A stretch of DNA of 14,909 bases from Bacteroidales bacterium. GTDB taxonomy: Bacteria > Bacteroidota > Bacteroidia > Bacteroidales > WCHB1-69. The stretch is from positions 1 through 14,909 of the forward strand of contig JAIRTU010000257.1 of assembly GCA_031254735.1 (NCBI GenBank), written 5' to 3'. The first letter of the stretch is position 1, and each line of letters begins with the position of its first letter. The notes beneath the pieces were generated by a model, which searched no databases, was not told the origin of the DNA, and saw nothing but the letters and a program-made list of their open reading frames with translations. Positions 5,883 to 14,139 of the stretch are shown here, piece after piece. Made by a program: the position numbers and the translations under genes.

Positions 5883-8800
5883 AAATCAGTGAATTTTTCT
5901 ATCAGCGTCAAACCCTGTTTTGGTCGTTGCTTGTGATGATAATTGCAGGCGGAATATTTGCCTATTCGGTGATGCCGAAATTGGAAGACCCGACTATTTC
6001 CGTCAAACAGGCAATGGTGATCACCTATTATCCCGGCGCTTCGGCACACGAAGTAGAATTGGAGGTGAGTGCCGTGCTTGAAGATGAATTAAGCACAATA
6101 AGCAATGTCGAGAATATCTATTCTACTTCTTGCGATAATATGTCGGTTGTGCATGTGGAAATAGCGTTGGAAGTCCCGCCCAAAGAGTTGGAACAGCGTT
6201 GGGATATTCTTCGGCGAAAAGTCCAAATGGCTTCGCTCAAACTACCGCAAAGCGTTATGCAGCCCATTGTTGTGGACGATGTGAGCGATATTTACGGCAT
6301 GTTTTATTGCCTTACGGCAGAAGGATATACGCACAGCGAAATGCAACAGTATGCCGAAATGCTGAAAAAAGAATTGCTGAAAGTGGACGGAATAAAGCGT
6401 GTTTCGTTCTTCGGCACACGCGATGAACAAATAAATATTACGCTTCCCCGCGAATTGTTGACCCGCAACAGCATTTATCCGTTGCAAATAATGACCGGAA
6501 TAGACGCCCTGAACAAACCTGTAAATGCAGGATACTACGCTACCGACGATCAACAGTTGAAATTGGAAGTTGACGGAAAAATAAAGTCGGAAAAAGATTT
6601 GGAAAACATGATGATACAAACACCTTCGGGTTTGGTAAAGTTGGGTGATGTGGCTGAAATAAAAAGAGAATACGCCGAACCGCAAAAAAATGGGTTTTGG
6701 GTAGACGGAAAACCTGCTATTGCCCTGCTTATTTCAATGGAAACCGACGCTATTGTTCCGCACGTGGGAAAACGCACCGACAAGCGAATGGAAGAGCTTT
6801 CGCAACAACTGCCTGTTGGATTCGAGTACGACAAAGTCTATTTTCAACCCGACCGTGTGGCGGGAGCAGTGAGTTCGTTTCTGTGGAATCTGATTATTTC
6901 CGTTGTGATTGTCATCGCTATATTGATGCTCACCATGGGTTTTAGAAGTGGCGTTATCATAGGCGTCGGACTGTTGCTGACGGTTTTGGGAACATTTCCC
7001 ATTTTACTTGCCTGCGGAGGAACTTTGCAGCGTATCTCGTTGGGAGCATTTATTGTTGCAATGGGAATGCTGGTAGACAATGCCGTAGTAGTTATGGACG
7101 GTATTTTGGTGGATCGGTCAAAAGGATTTTCCCCCAAACAATCTCTTTTCCGAACTGCCAAAAATACCGCCATGCCCCTGTTGGGTGCTACTGTGATAGC
7201 TTTGGTGGCTTTTCTTCCTGTCGGATTGTCGCCCGACACTATCGGAGAATATGCCGGCGATTTGTTTTTTGTTATGGCAATATCCTTGTTGGTGAGTTGG
7301 TTTCTTGCCATTACGCAAGTGCCGATTTTTGCAAGCAAGATGTTGCCCGCACGTTTCCGACCGTCGAAGCGAAAAAAAACAAACTCGAACGGAGACTCGG
7401 CAATACAAACATTTATCCGCAAGGCTTTGACCCTTTTTATGCGAAGAAAAATCACCACATTTATCATTGCTGCGACATGTCTGATATTGGCAATAGCAAG
7501 TTTTTTTGCTGTCAAAATAAAATTCTTTCCCGATTTTGACTACAATCAACTCTATGTGGAATACACCTTGCCGAAAGAAACAGGCTCGGAACGTGTAAAA
7601 AACGATTTGTTGGCAATTACCGACGAGCTTTCAAAATATGATGAAATCGTCAACATCGCTGCCGGTCAGGGACAAACGCCCGGACATTATTCGTTGGCGA
7701 GGGCGGTTACTTCCGCAGGCGATAATTACGGTGAGTTGATTCTCAATTTCGAGAACTACAAAGACGCCTATCGTTTACTTCCCGAAATTCAGCAAAAAAT
7801 CCGTGATCAATATCCCGATGCGTATGTTCGGGTACGGAAATTTTCTCTTGCAATATCATCAACACATGCAGTGGAGATACTTTTTTCAGGTCCCGACCCT
7901 GCCGTATTGCGACAGCTGTCTGATCAAGCGGAAGAGATTATGAAAAACTCTTCGGAAGTTGATCCTGCTTCGATTTGCAACAATTGGCAGCCGCCGACAA
8001 AAACCATTCACGCACAGTACAGCGAACGGCAAGCCAAAAATGCAGGCGTCGGCAGAGAAGACATCGCCAATGCTTTGCAAGCGTCTACACAAGGGCTTCC
8101 TGTGGGAATGATTTTTGAAAACGGTAAAAGCAGAATCATTCATCTAAAAATCTGCGACAACAACGGAGAACGCCTGACCGATTTGAATGATATTCCTGTT
8201 TGGAGTATGTTTCCAAATATTATTTTTGATGATATTAGTTTGCCGGAAATAATGCAGGGCAATGTTTCTGTCGATGAACTGACCAACGACATCTTTCGTG
8301 CCGTACCGCTTAGCGGAGCAACACAAGGCTTGCAACTCGGCTGGGACGAAAGCCTGATTTATCGTTTCAACGGCGACAGAGCCATAGAAGCACAATGCGA
8401 CCCGCTGCCAAATTCCACGTCTTCGCTTGTGAAAAACGACATCAAAGCAAAAATCGAAGCCATAAATCTCCCTGCGGGATATGCCATGCAATGGATAGGC
8501 GAAGAAAAAATTCAGGATACGGCAATTTCAAACATTTTGGGATACATTCCGCTTGTCTCAATTATTATTCTGGCTGTACTTTTGTTGTTGTTCAACAGCA
8601 TAAAGAAATTGCTGCTGATATTGTTTTGCCTGCCTTTTGCCGTTATCGGCTGTGTGTTGGCGATGTTTATCACCGATACGCCGCTTACGTTTATGGGAAT
8701 TACAGGGGCAATCGGACTATTGGGCATGTTGATAAAAAATGCCATTGTACTGGTCGACGAAATTACACGAATGATCAAAGAAGGTACAGAACCCTACATC

Positions 8801-9025
8801 GCCATTATCGAATCGACATGCAACCGTACACGTCCGGTAGTAATGGCTTCGACAACAACTATTTTGGGCATGATCCCGCTTATCCCCGACCCCATGTACG
8901 GAAGTTTGGCGGTGGTTGTAATCGGAGGTTTGACAATAGGAACTATCATCACCCTCATCTTGCTGCCGATATTTTACGCCTTGCTCTTCAAAGTGAAAAA
9001 TCCACAAAAATATATTCATCAATAA
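5879..9025 (+). CDS. RND-family efflux permease (AcrB/HAE-like)
   Basis: A 1048-residue inner-membrane pump of normal RND length, with the usual two-fold repeat: helix 1 at about 12-30, a large periplasmic loop, helices 2-6 around 335-490, helix 7 near 525-545, a second periplasmic loop, and helices 8-12 to the C-terminus. In helix 4 the proton-relay segment reads GMLVDNAVVVMD, with Asp400 present and Asn401 where AcrB has its second aspartate (D408). In helix 10 the segment GMLIKNAIVLVDE carries the relay Lys953. The sequence fits hydrophobe/amphiphile exporters better than metal-type CusA pumps. It overlaps the adaptor gene by 4 bp. The substrate cannot be read from sequence; drugs, bile acids or lipids are typical of the family. 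Confidence 0.95.
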   Translation: MKISEFFYQRQTLFWSLLVMIIAGGIFAYSVMPKLEDPTISVKQAMVITYYPGASAHEVELEVSAVLEDELSTISNVENIYSTSCDNMSVVHVEIALEVPPKELEQRWDILRRKVQMASLKLPQSVMQPIVVDDVSDIYGMFYCLTAEGYTHSEMQQYAEMLKKELLKVDGIKRVSFFGTRDEQINITLPRELLTRNSIYPLQIMTGIDALNKPVNAGYYATDDQQLKLEVDGKIKSEKDLENMMIQTPSGLVKLGDVAEIKREYAEPQKNGFWVDGKPAIALLISMETDAIVPHVGKRTDKRMEELSQQLPVGFEYDKVYFQPDRVAGAVSSFLWNLIISVVIVIAILMLTMGFRSGVIIGVGLLLTVLGTFPILLACGGTLQRISLGAFIVAMGMLVDNAVVVMDGILVDRSKGFSPKQSLFRTAKNTAMPLLGATVIALVAFLPVGLSPDTIGEYAGDLFFVMAISLLVSWFLAITQVPIFASKMLPARFRPSKRKKTNSNGDSAIQTFIRKALTLFMRRKITTFIIAATCLILAIASFFAVKIKFFPDFDYNQLYVEYTLPKETGSERVKNDLLAITDELSKYDEIVNIAAGQGQTPGHYSLARAVTSAGDNYGELILNFENYKDAYRLLPEIQQKIRDQYPDAYVRVRKFSLAISSTHAVEILFSGPDPAVLRQLSDQAEEIMKNSSEVDPASICNNWQPPTKTIHAQYSERQAKNAGVGREDIANALQASTQGLPVGMIFENGKSRIIHLKICDNNGERLTDLNDIPVWSMFPNIIFDDISLPEIMQGNVSVDELTNDIFRAVPLSGATQGLQLGWDESLIYRFNGDRAIEAQCDPLPNSTSSLVKNDIKAKIEAINLPAGYAMQWIGEEKIQDTAISNILGYIPLVSIIILAVLLLLFNSIKKLLLILFCLPFAVIGCVLAMFITDTPLTFMGITGAIGLLGMLIKNAIVLVDEITRMIKEGTEPYIAIIESTCNRTRPVVMASTTTILGMIPLIPDPMYGSLAVVVIGGLTIGTIITLILLPIFYALLFKVKNPQKYIHQ

Positions 9026-9038
9026 TTTTTTTTAAATA

Positions 9039-9455
9039 ATGGAAATGAAAACGATAATCATACTGACTGTTTTTTGTTCTTTGGTAATAAATAATTGTTT
9101 TTCTCAAAATAAGGCAGATGATATTTTGGGATATTACCTGTCGCCTGATGTGAAAAGCGATGATAAAACCCAAATGGAAATTTACAAAACACCTGACGGA
9201 AAATATGCCGCAAAAGTGGTATGGATCAGCAACAAAGCCAAAAGCCACTTTATAGGAACGGTACAAATTAAAGAACTGACCTACAACCCCAAAGAAAAAG
9301 TGTGGAAAAACGGAAAAGTGATCTATGAAGGCGGCGAATACAGCGTTACCGTAAGCATAAGCGAACCCGAAAAATTGAAGTTGAGAGGCTATCTCGGCAT
9401 TTCTTTATTCGGGAAAACAATATATTGGACAAAAGAAAAAGAATTGCGTAAATAA
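9039..9455 (+). CDS. DUF2147 family exported protein
   Basis: A 138-residue protein (132 if the second ATG at 9045 is used). A signal peptide of about 22 residues ends near 'NNCFSQ'. The mature part shows the DUF2147 pattern: 'DILGYYLSPD' near the N-terminus, then 'MEIYKTPDGKYAAKVVWIS' (a G-x-Y-x-[GA]-K-[IV]-V-W type core), and a C-terminal 'LKLRGYLGISLFGKTIYWTK'. DUF2147 proteins are small lipocalin-like exported beta-proteins of unknown function. It sits between the permease and TolC-like genes, with gaps of 13 bp and 6 bp, so it is part of the pump operon. That placement suggests an accessory periplasmic role, perhaps substrate-related, but there is no direct evidence. Confidence 0.75.
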   Translation: MEMKTIIILTVFCSLVINNCFSQNKADDILGYYLSPDVKSDDKTQMEIYKTPDGKYAAKVVWISNKAKSHFIGTVQIKELTYNPKEKVWKNGKVIYEGGEYSVTVSISEPEKLKLRGYLGISLFGKTIYWTKEKELRK

Positions 9456-9461
9456 CAGGTT

Positions 9462-10817
9462 ATGAAGAAAATTATTTTTAAAACAATCATACTGTGTTGT
9501 ATTTATAATGTTGATGCTCAACAAATCGATTTATCGCTCAAACAATGCAGAGACATGGCTGTTCAAAACAGCGAAGCAATGAAAATAGCCCGCTGTCAAA
9601 ACGAACAAACGAAGATAGAAAAGCAACTTGCAACCACCGCCGCTCTGCCCAAATTTTCAGGCTCGGCAACCTACGCTTATATCTATGGAAATATGGAAAT
9701 AGGTTTGCCCGAAATGGACATGAAACTCCCTATGGAAGGAATGGGAATGGAAATAGACATGGGCGGCATGATTCCACAACGTGTTGATATGAAGCTCAAC
9801 ACAAATATATACATGTTTGGCGTGAATGTTCAGCAACCGATTTTTGCAGGCGGGAAAATTATTACAGGAAACAAAATGGCGAAAAAAGGCATGGAAATTA
9901 CCGAAGAAAATATCCACCTCACCCGCATGAATGTGATTGCCGAAGCCGAAAAAGCCTATTGGAATTATTTTTTGGTGAAAGATAAAATAAAACTGCTCAA
10001 ACAGTACGAACAGTTGTTAGACACTCTCTATCAAAGTATCTCCAACATGATTGCGGTGCAAATGCTCCCCGAAAGCGAACTGTTGAAAATCTCTTCGAGA
10101 AAAAGCAACATTCAATACCAAACGCAGAAAGCCGCCAACGGCATGGAACTTGTCCGAATGCAGCTTTGTCGAATTATCGGAGTGGAGTTAAACACACAAA
10201 TAACATTAACCGACTCTCTGTCTGAAAATGAATACAACACAACCATTACGCACAACAGCGACGTTGCCACACGCCCCGAATATCGCATACTGCAAAAACA
10301 AGTGGAACTGAAAACGTTGAACATACAAAATGTTCGCGGCGACTATCTGCCTACGCTCGGCGTAATGGCAGGTTACAACTATATGGGAAAGATGTCTATG
10401 GGCGATATTTCTATTCGCATGAAAGAGCCTATGCCGCTGGTAATGGTATCGCTCAGCATTCCGATTTTTCATTTTGGGGAAGGTGCAAAAAAAATCAAAA
10501 GTGCAAAAATCGCACGCGACATACAGCAGCAGGAACTGAACAAAAACAGCAAACTCCTTTCCATAGAAATACAATATGCCAAACGCAATCTCGAAGATGC
10601 TTTTCTGCTAATCGGCACTGCCGAAACAGCTCTCAAACAGGCAGAAGCTAATCTGAAACGTTCGCAAGACAATTATGAAACAGGCATGGGAACGCTATTG
10701 GACGTTTTGGACGCACAAACACAATGGCAAGAGGCACACAGCAACGCTATCGAAGCGAGAGTAGAATACAAATTGAAAGAAATAGACTATCTGAAAGCTA
10801 TTGGGAATAATGATTAA
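9462..10817 (+). CDS. TolC-like outer membrane efflux protein
   Basis: A 451-residue outer-membrane factor with a signal peptide (about 1-19, ending 'VDAQ') and two OEP repeats. Each has long periplasmic helices and a short beta-hairpin forming part of the outer-membrane barrel: 'LPKFSGSATYAYIYG...VNVQQPIFAGGK' at about 62-132 and 'YLPTLGVMAGYNYMG...VSLSIPIFHFGEG' at about 295-341. The C-terminal helix shows the family signature 'YETGMGTLLDVLDAQTQWQEA'. It should be the exit duct for the adaptor and permease encoded upstream. Both predicted surface hairpins are unusually rich in methionine: 10 Met within residues 78-118 and 7 within 302-328. It follows the DUF2147 gene by 6 bp and ends the operon, just before repeat copy 2. 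Confidence 0.93.
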   Translation: MKKIIFKTIILCCIYNVDAQQIDLSLKQCRDMAVQNSEAMKIARCQNEQTKIEKQLATTAALPKFSGSATYAYIYGNMEIGLPEMDMKLPMEGMGMEIDMGGMIPQRVDMKLNTNIYMFGVNVQQPIFAGGKIITGNKMAKKGMEITEENIHLTRMNVIAEAEKAYWNYFLVKDKIKLLKQYEQLLDTLYQSISNMIAVQMLPESELLKISSRKSNIQYQTQKAANGMELVRMQLCRIIGVELNTQITLTDSLSENEYNTTITHNSDVATRPEYRILQKQVELKTLNIQNVRGDYLPTLGVMAGYNYMGKMSMGDISIRMKEPMPLVMVSLSIPIFHFGEGAKKIKSAKIARDIQQQELNKNSKLLSIEIQYAKRNLEDAFLLIGTAETALKQAEANLKRSQDNYETGMGTLLDVLDAQTQWQEAHSNAIEARVEYKLKEIDYLKAIGNND

Positions 10818-10827
10818 TTGTCAATCC

Positions 10828-10894
10828 CCAAAATGTCCGGTTCACATTAATTCATCGAAAAAACATTGATTTTTTATTGAATGAATGTGTGCTG
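10828..10894. repeat. Short interspersed repeat, copy 2
   Basis: Begins 11 bp after the TolC-like gene with CCCAAAATGTCCGGTTCAC and continues 'ATTAATTCATCG-A6-CATTGA-T6-ATTGAATGAATG', nearly identical to copy 1 over its core. Its left end, CCCAAAATGTCCGGT, equals the inverted right terminus of copy 3. Further right, 'TTCTACCGG' (about 10927-10935) also resembles the inner right end of copy 3, so the original element may have reached about 10940 before the end was changed. It may also act as the operon terminator. Confidence 0.75.
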
Positions 10895-10966
10895 TCTTGC
10901 TTATTATAAATGAATTATAAACACATTTCTACCGGCGTCCGGCAGAGACTTAAAAATGACAGGCTC

Positions 10967-11072
10967 TCCTGACTTGTCCAAATTAGTGCGACAAATTTAC
11001 CGTTTTTTTCTTTAATAGCCTGAATACCAGTCCTTGTTTTTTTAGGCTTTTCTAAAGGTGGACAAGTCAGGA
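10967..11072. repeat. 106-bp element bounded by perfect 14-bp inverted repeats
   Basis: TCCTGACTTGTCCA at 10967-10980 is the exact inverse of TGGACAAGTCAGGA at 11059-11072. The interior is AT-rich. On the minus strand it is open across its length and into the flank (encoding for example 'LEKPKKTRTGIQAIKEKNGK'), but no family is recognised. A 12-bp piece of the same end, GACAAGTCAGGA, recurs alone at 14076-14087. The structure is that of a small non-autonomous mobile element or a large imperfect hairpin. I see no transposase inside it. Confidence 0.6.
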
Positions 11073-11103
11073 ACAATATTTTTCGATATAAAGAAAAAAA
11101 TTG

Positions 11104-11112
11104 TATCTTTGC
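11104..11112 (+). promoter_or_regulatory. Bacteroidota -7 box for the His-rich/TonB receptor unit
   Basis: TATCTTTGC, an exact -7 match, ends 24 bp before the ATG at 11137. Upstream around 11079-11086 is a T-rich stretch in place of a clean TTTG -33 box. Because this box lies inside the frame that would use the TTG at 11101, that earlier start can be set aside. The 106-bp inverted-repeat element ends 31 bp upstream, so insertion may have supplied or altered the upstream part of the promoter. Confidence 0.6.
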
Positions 11113-11136
11113 ACGATTAAAAATCCAAGTAAATTT

Positions 11137-11463
11137 ATGCGAAAACGAGGTGTATTAAAAGTACTTTTATTTCTACTTTTTGTAGGATATTTTTGTGCTG
11201 CAAACTTGTTTTCACATACGCACATTGTTAATGGACAAAAAGTTGCTCACTCTCACCCTTATCGTGAAGGACATACGCACAATGCCAACGAATACCAACT
11301 TATTCAGGACTTAACCCATTTTTCCTTTTTGCATCATTCCATTGATATTTTGTTTCAGGTGGTTGAGATTGAGTTGCAAAAATCAAATTGTTATTACCGT
11401 AAAGATTATATTTCCCCCAAAACACAAGACTATTCTTCACGGGGACCTCCTTTCGCTATTTAA
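11137..11463 (+). CDS. Small histidine-rich exported protein
   Basis: A 108-residue protein using the ATG at 11137; an earlier TTG at 11101 would place the start upstream of the probable transcription start. Residues 5-24 form a hydrophobic signal or anchor segment. The next 40 residues contain nine histidines, including three His-x-His pairs at 27-29 (HTH), 38-40 (HSH) and 46-48 (HTH), and a further His pair at 66-67. The C-terminus ends 'SRGPPFAI'; comparable RxPP tails occur in small exported proteins of Bacteroidota. The histidine pattern suggests binding of a transition metal such as zinc, copper or nickel in the periplasm. It lies 128 bp upstream of a TonB-dependent receptor on the same strand and shares the promoter at 11104. 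No defined family is assigned. Confidence 0.75.
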   Translation: MRKRGVLKVLLFLLFVGYFCAANLFSHTHIVNGQKVAHSHPYREGHTHNANEYQLIQDLTHFSFLHHSIDILFQVVEIELQKSNCYYRKDYISPKTQDYSSRGPPFAI

Positions 11464-11498
11464 GCATTTTCAAAAAGAAACTTATTAAATTACACGTA

Positions 11499-11527
11499 TT
11501 TCCTGCTTTGCAAGTACAAGCGGGAAA
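11499..11527 (+). promoter_or_regulatory. Hairpin between the His-rich gene and the TonB receptor gene
   Basis: TTTCCTGCTT (11499-11508) pairs with AAGCGGGAAA (11518-11527) over 10 bp, one of them a G-T wobble, around a 9-nt loop. No T-run follows, so it is not a classical intrinsic terminator. It could be a processing or stability element that sets different expression levels for the two genes, or a protein-binding site. Confidence 0.4.
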
Positions 11528-11591
11528 CGGATAGTTTATATTTTGCCGAAACCCTAAAAAATATTATTTATTTAATTTAAAAAAGAAAAAA

Positions 11592-13907
11592 ATGAAATAT
11601 ACACATATATATACAATAATAACTCTAATTGCATTGCTTATTATTCGTCCGGTATTTGGTCAGGAAACAAAAAAACAATCACTCACCGATGCCAATATAA
11701 CCGGACATGCTATTGACAAAAATACGAATGAACATCTTCCTTATGTTACCATTAAAATAAAAGGAACGTCTATCGGAACTGTAACCGATGCCTCAGGACA
11801 TTTTTTCTTAAAACATCTTCCTGAAGGAGAACTTACTGTTGTTGCTTCTTTTTTGGGATATAAAGCGGAAGAAAAAATGGTTACAACAATAAACAAAAAA
11901 ACAATTGATATAAGCTTCGAGTTGGAAGAAGACGTATTGACTGTCGATGAATTTGTTGTAACTTCCAGCCGAAACGAAGTGCAACGGAAAGAATCTTCTA
12001 CTATTGTAACACTTGTATCTCCCAAATTGATAGAAACAACACTTTCCAACAACATGAGTGAAGTTTTGAATTATCAACCCGGATTGCGTGTAGAATTTAA
12101 CTGTCAAAATTGTGGATTACCTCAATTACGTATCAATGGATTGGAAGGACAATATTCACAAATTTTGATGGACGGTCGTCCGTTGTTCAGTTCTTTGGCT
12201 TCGGTATACGCATTGGAACAGCTTCCTGTGGGAATGATAGAACGTGCCGAAATTGTACGTGGCGGAGGCTCTGCCTTGTATGGTTCCAGCGCGATAGGTG
12301 GCGTGGTGAATATTATCACAAAAGAACCGGTCAGAAATTCTATTTTGGTTTCTTCAACGCTTGATCTGATAAAAGGTGTTTCTCCTGATGTCAACACAAC
12401 CGTAAATGCTTCTTTGCTAACCAATAATTCCAAAGCAGGCATTTTTATTTTTGGCGTACTTCGCAATCGCAGTCCGTATGATAATAATGATGACGGTTTT
12501 TCCGAAATCCCCAAATTGAATGGAAAAACTATTGGATTTAGAGGATTTTATCGTACAGGATATTATTCTAAAATCATACTTGAATATCATCATGGATCGG
12601 AGTTTCGTCGTGGAGGAAACAAAATAGACGAACCTCCTCATCAAGCGGATATTGCCGAACAATTAGAACATGAAATTGATGCCGGAAGTATCAGTTATGA
12701 TTGGTTTTCCAGAAACACAAAACATCATATTGTTTCTTTTGCTTCCACACAACATATTACAAGAAAGAGTTATTTCGGAACAGAGCAGGACTTAAATGCG
12801 TATGGCAAATCAAAAGACATGACACTCAATACAGGATTGCAATACAATTATTCGATGAAACGTTTTCTTTTCATGCCTTCGGAGTTGTCTGCCGGATTGG
12901 AATATAATTTTAATCAGTTGGAAGATATTATGTTAGGGTATAATCGTGATGTTTTGCAAAAAGTATATATTGCAGGTTCTTTTATTCAAAATGAATGGAA
13001 AAACAAGCAGCTCACCATATCAACAGGACTGCGGTTGGATAAACACAGCATGATGAAAAAACCTGTTTTAAGTCCACGTGCCAGCATACGTTACACACCA
13101 ATTGAAGGGATTATTCTGCGAGCAAGTTATGCAAGCGGTTATCGTGCACCACAAGCATATCAAGAAGATTTGCACGTTGCCGCAGTGGGTGGAAGCGTAT
13201 CGCTTATCAGCATTGATGCCAACCTGAAACCGGAATATTCTCACAGCTTAAACGCATCGATCGATTGGACAAAGAAATTTAATTTTATGCAAGCAGGAAT
13301 ACTGTTAGAGGGATTTTTCGCACGTTTGAATGATATTTTTATCTTGGAAGAGAATGGTTTCGACCAACAGGGACATTTGTTATTGTTGCGTAAAAATGCA
13401 CAAGACGGTGCAATGGTGGCAGGATTGAATGTAGAAGCTCGTTGGATGTATAAAAAAATGCTATATCTCACGGTAAGCTATACTTTCCAGAATAGCAGAT
13501 ACTTAAAGCCACAACTATGGTCGAAAGAAGAATCGTTGAACGCTCAAAAACGTATGTTCCGCACGCCCGATCATTATGGTTTCCTTACATTGGAATACAA
13601 TATTATCAAGAATTTAAAAGCCAATTTGTCTGCCATATATACCGGCAGTATGCTTGTTCAACATTTTGCAGGATATATAGATAAAGATACGGAAATTACG
13701 ACAAAATCATTTCTTGACATGGGTATTAACGCTTCTTATACGTTTAATTTACATTCCACCATGAACATTGTTTTTACCTTAGGAATGAAAAATATCTTTA
13801 ATTCGTATCAAAAGGATTTTGATTTGGGAAAAGATCGTGATTCAGGATATATTTATGGTACGGCAACTCCAAGAACGTACATCTTCGGACTTAAATTTGA
13901 GTTGTAA
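11592..13907 (+). CDS. TonB-dependent outer membrane receptor
   Basis: A 771-residue receptor with a signal peptide (about 1-23, ending 'VFGQ') and a carboxypeptidase-regulatory-like domain at about 33-112 ('LPYVTIKIKGTSIGTVTDASGHF'). A probable TonB box follows near 118-126 ('VDEFVVTSS'), then a plug domain at about 130-245 and a beta-barrel to the end. The plug contains the conserved 'MIERAEIVRGGGSALYGSSAIGGVVNIITK' block in two parts. It also has a CxxC pair, Cys171 and Cys174, in 'NCQNCG', just before 'RINGLEGQYSQILMDGRP'. It imports a scarce ligand across the outer membrane with TonB-ExbBD energy. There is no SusD partner, so it is not a typical SusCD glycan system. The His-rich neighbour and the CxxC motif hint at a metal or metal complex, but a cobalamin- or siderophore-type ligand remains possible. 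Confidence 0.93.
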   Translation: MKYTHIYTIITLIALLIIRPVFGQETKKQSLTDANITGHAIDKNTNEHLPYVTIKIKGTSIGTVTDASGHFFLKHLPEGELTVVASFLGYKAEEKMVTTINKKTIDISFELEEDVLTVDEFVVTSSRNEVQRKESSTIVTLVSPKLIETTLSNNMSEVLNYQPGLRVEFNCQNCGLPQLRINGLEGQYSQILMDGRPLFSSLASVYALEQLPVGMIERAEIVRGGGSALYGSSAIGGVVNIITKEPVRNSILVSSTLDLIKGVSPDVNTTVNASLLTNNSKAGIFIFGVLRNRSPYDNNDDGFSEIPKLNGKTIGFRGFYRTGYYSKIILEYHHGSEFRRGGNKIDEPPHQADIAEQLEHEIDAGSISYDWFSRNTKHHIVSFASTQHITRKSYFGTEQDLNAYGKSKDMTLNTGLQYNYSMKRFLFMPSELSAGLEYNFNQLEDIMLGYNRDVLQKVYIAGSFIQNEWKNKQLTISTGLRLDKHSMMKKPVLSPRASIRYTPIEGIILRASYASGYRAPQAYQEDLHVAAVGGSVSLISIDANLKPEYSHSLNASIDWTKKFNFMQAGILLEGFFARLNDIFILEENGFDQQGHLLLLRKNAQDGAMVAGLNVEARWMYKKMLYLTVSYTFQNSRYLKPQLWSKEESLNAQKRMFRTPDHYGFLTLEYNIIKNLKANLSAIYTGSMLVQHFAGYIDKDTEITTKSFLDMGINASYTFNLHSTMNIVFTLGMKNIFNSYQKDFDLGKDRDSGYIYGTATPRTYIFGLKFEL

Positions 13908-13941
13908 AAATTTATTTTGATTTTTTACAACGCTTTATTTG

Positions 13942-13986
13942 CTGCTCGTTCAAAAGTAAAATATAATCTTTGAACGAGCAGTTTTT
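13942..13986 (+). terminator. Strong intrinsic terminator after the TonB receptor
   Basis: CTGCTCGTTCAAA (13942-13954) and TTTGAACGAGCAG (13969-13981) form a perfect 13-bp stem around a 14-nt loop, followed by TTTTT at 13982-13986. It lies 34 bp after the receptor stop codon and clearly ends the His-rich/TonB transcript. The A-rich sequence on its left side is too weak to claim efficient termination from the opposite strand. Confidence 0.9.
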
Positions 13987-14139
13987 CTGATAGAAAAAAG
14001 AAACAAAAACAATTATCCTTGCGGGGGATTTTGGGAGAATTTTCCGATATATCAAAAATGTTTTTGGAAGTTTCCGACAAGTCAGGACATATAATAAAAT
14101 GAATATCATGTTATTAATCAACGGCATTAGTTTACTTAT
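13987..14139. other. Intergenic stretch with solo GACAAGTCAGGA end
   Basis: No gene is supported here. At 14076-14087 is GACAAGTCAGGA, identical to part of the right terminus of the inverted-repeat element at 10967-11072, but without a partner. An open frame on the minus strand crosses this stretch, the terminator and the repeat at 14140, and its translation is not protein-like. Confidence 0.5.

Noticed and set aside
11101..11136. TTG at 11101 as the start of the His-rich protein
   Set aside because: The codons run through the TATCTTTGC promoter box, so they would lie upstream of the transcription start.
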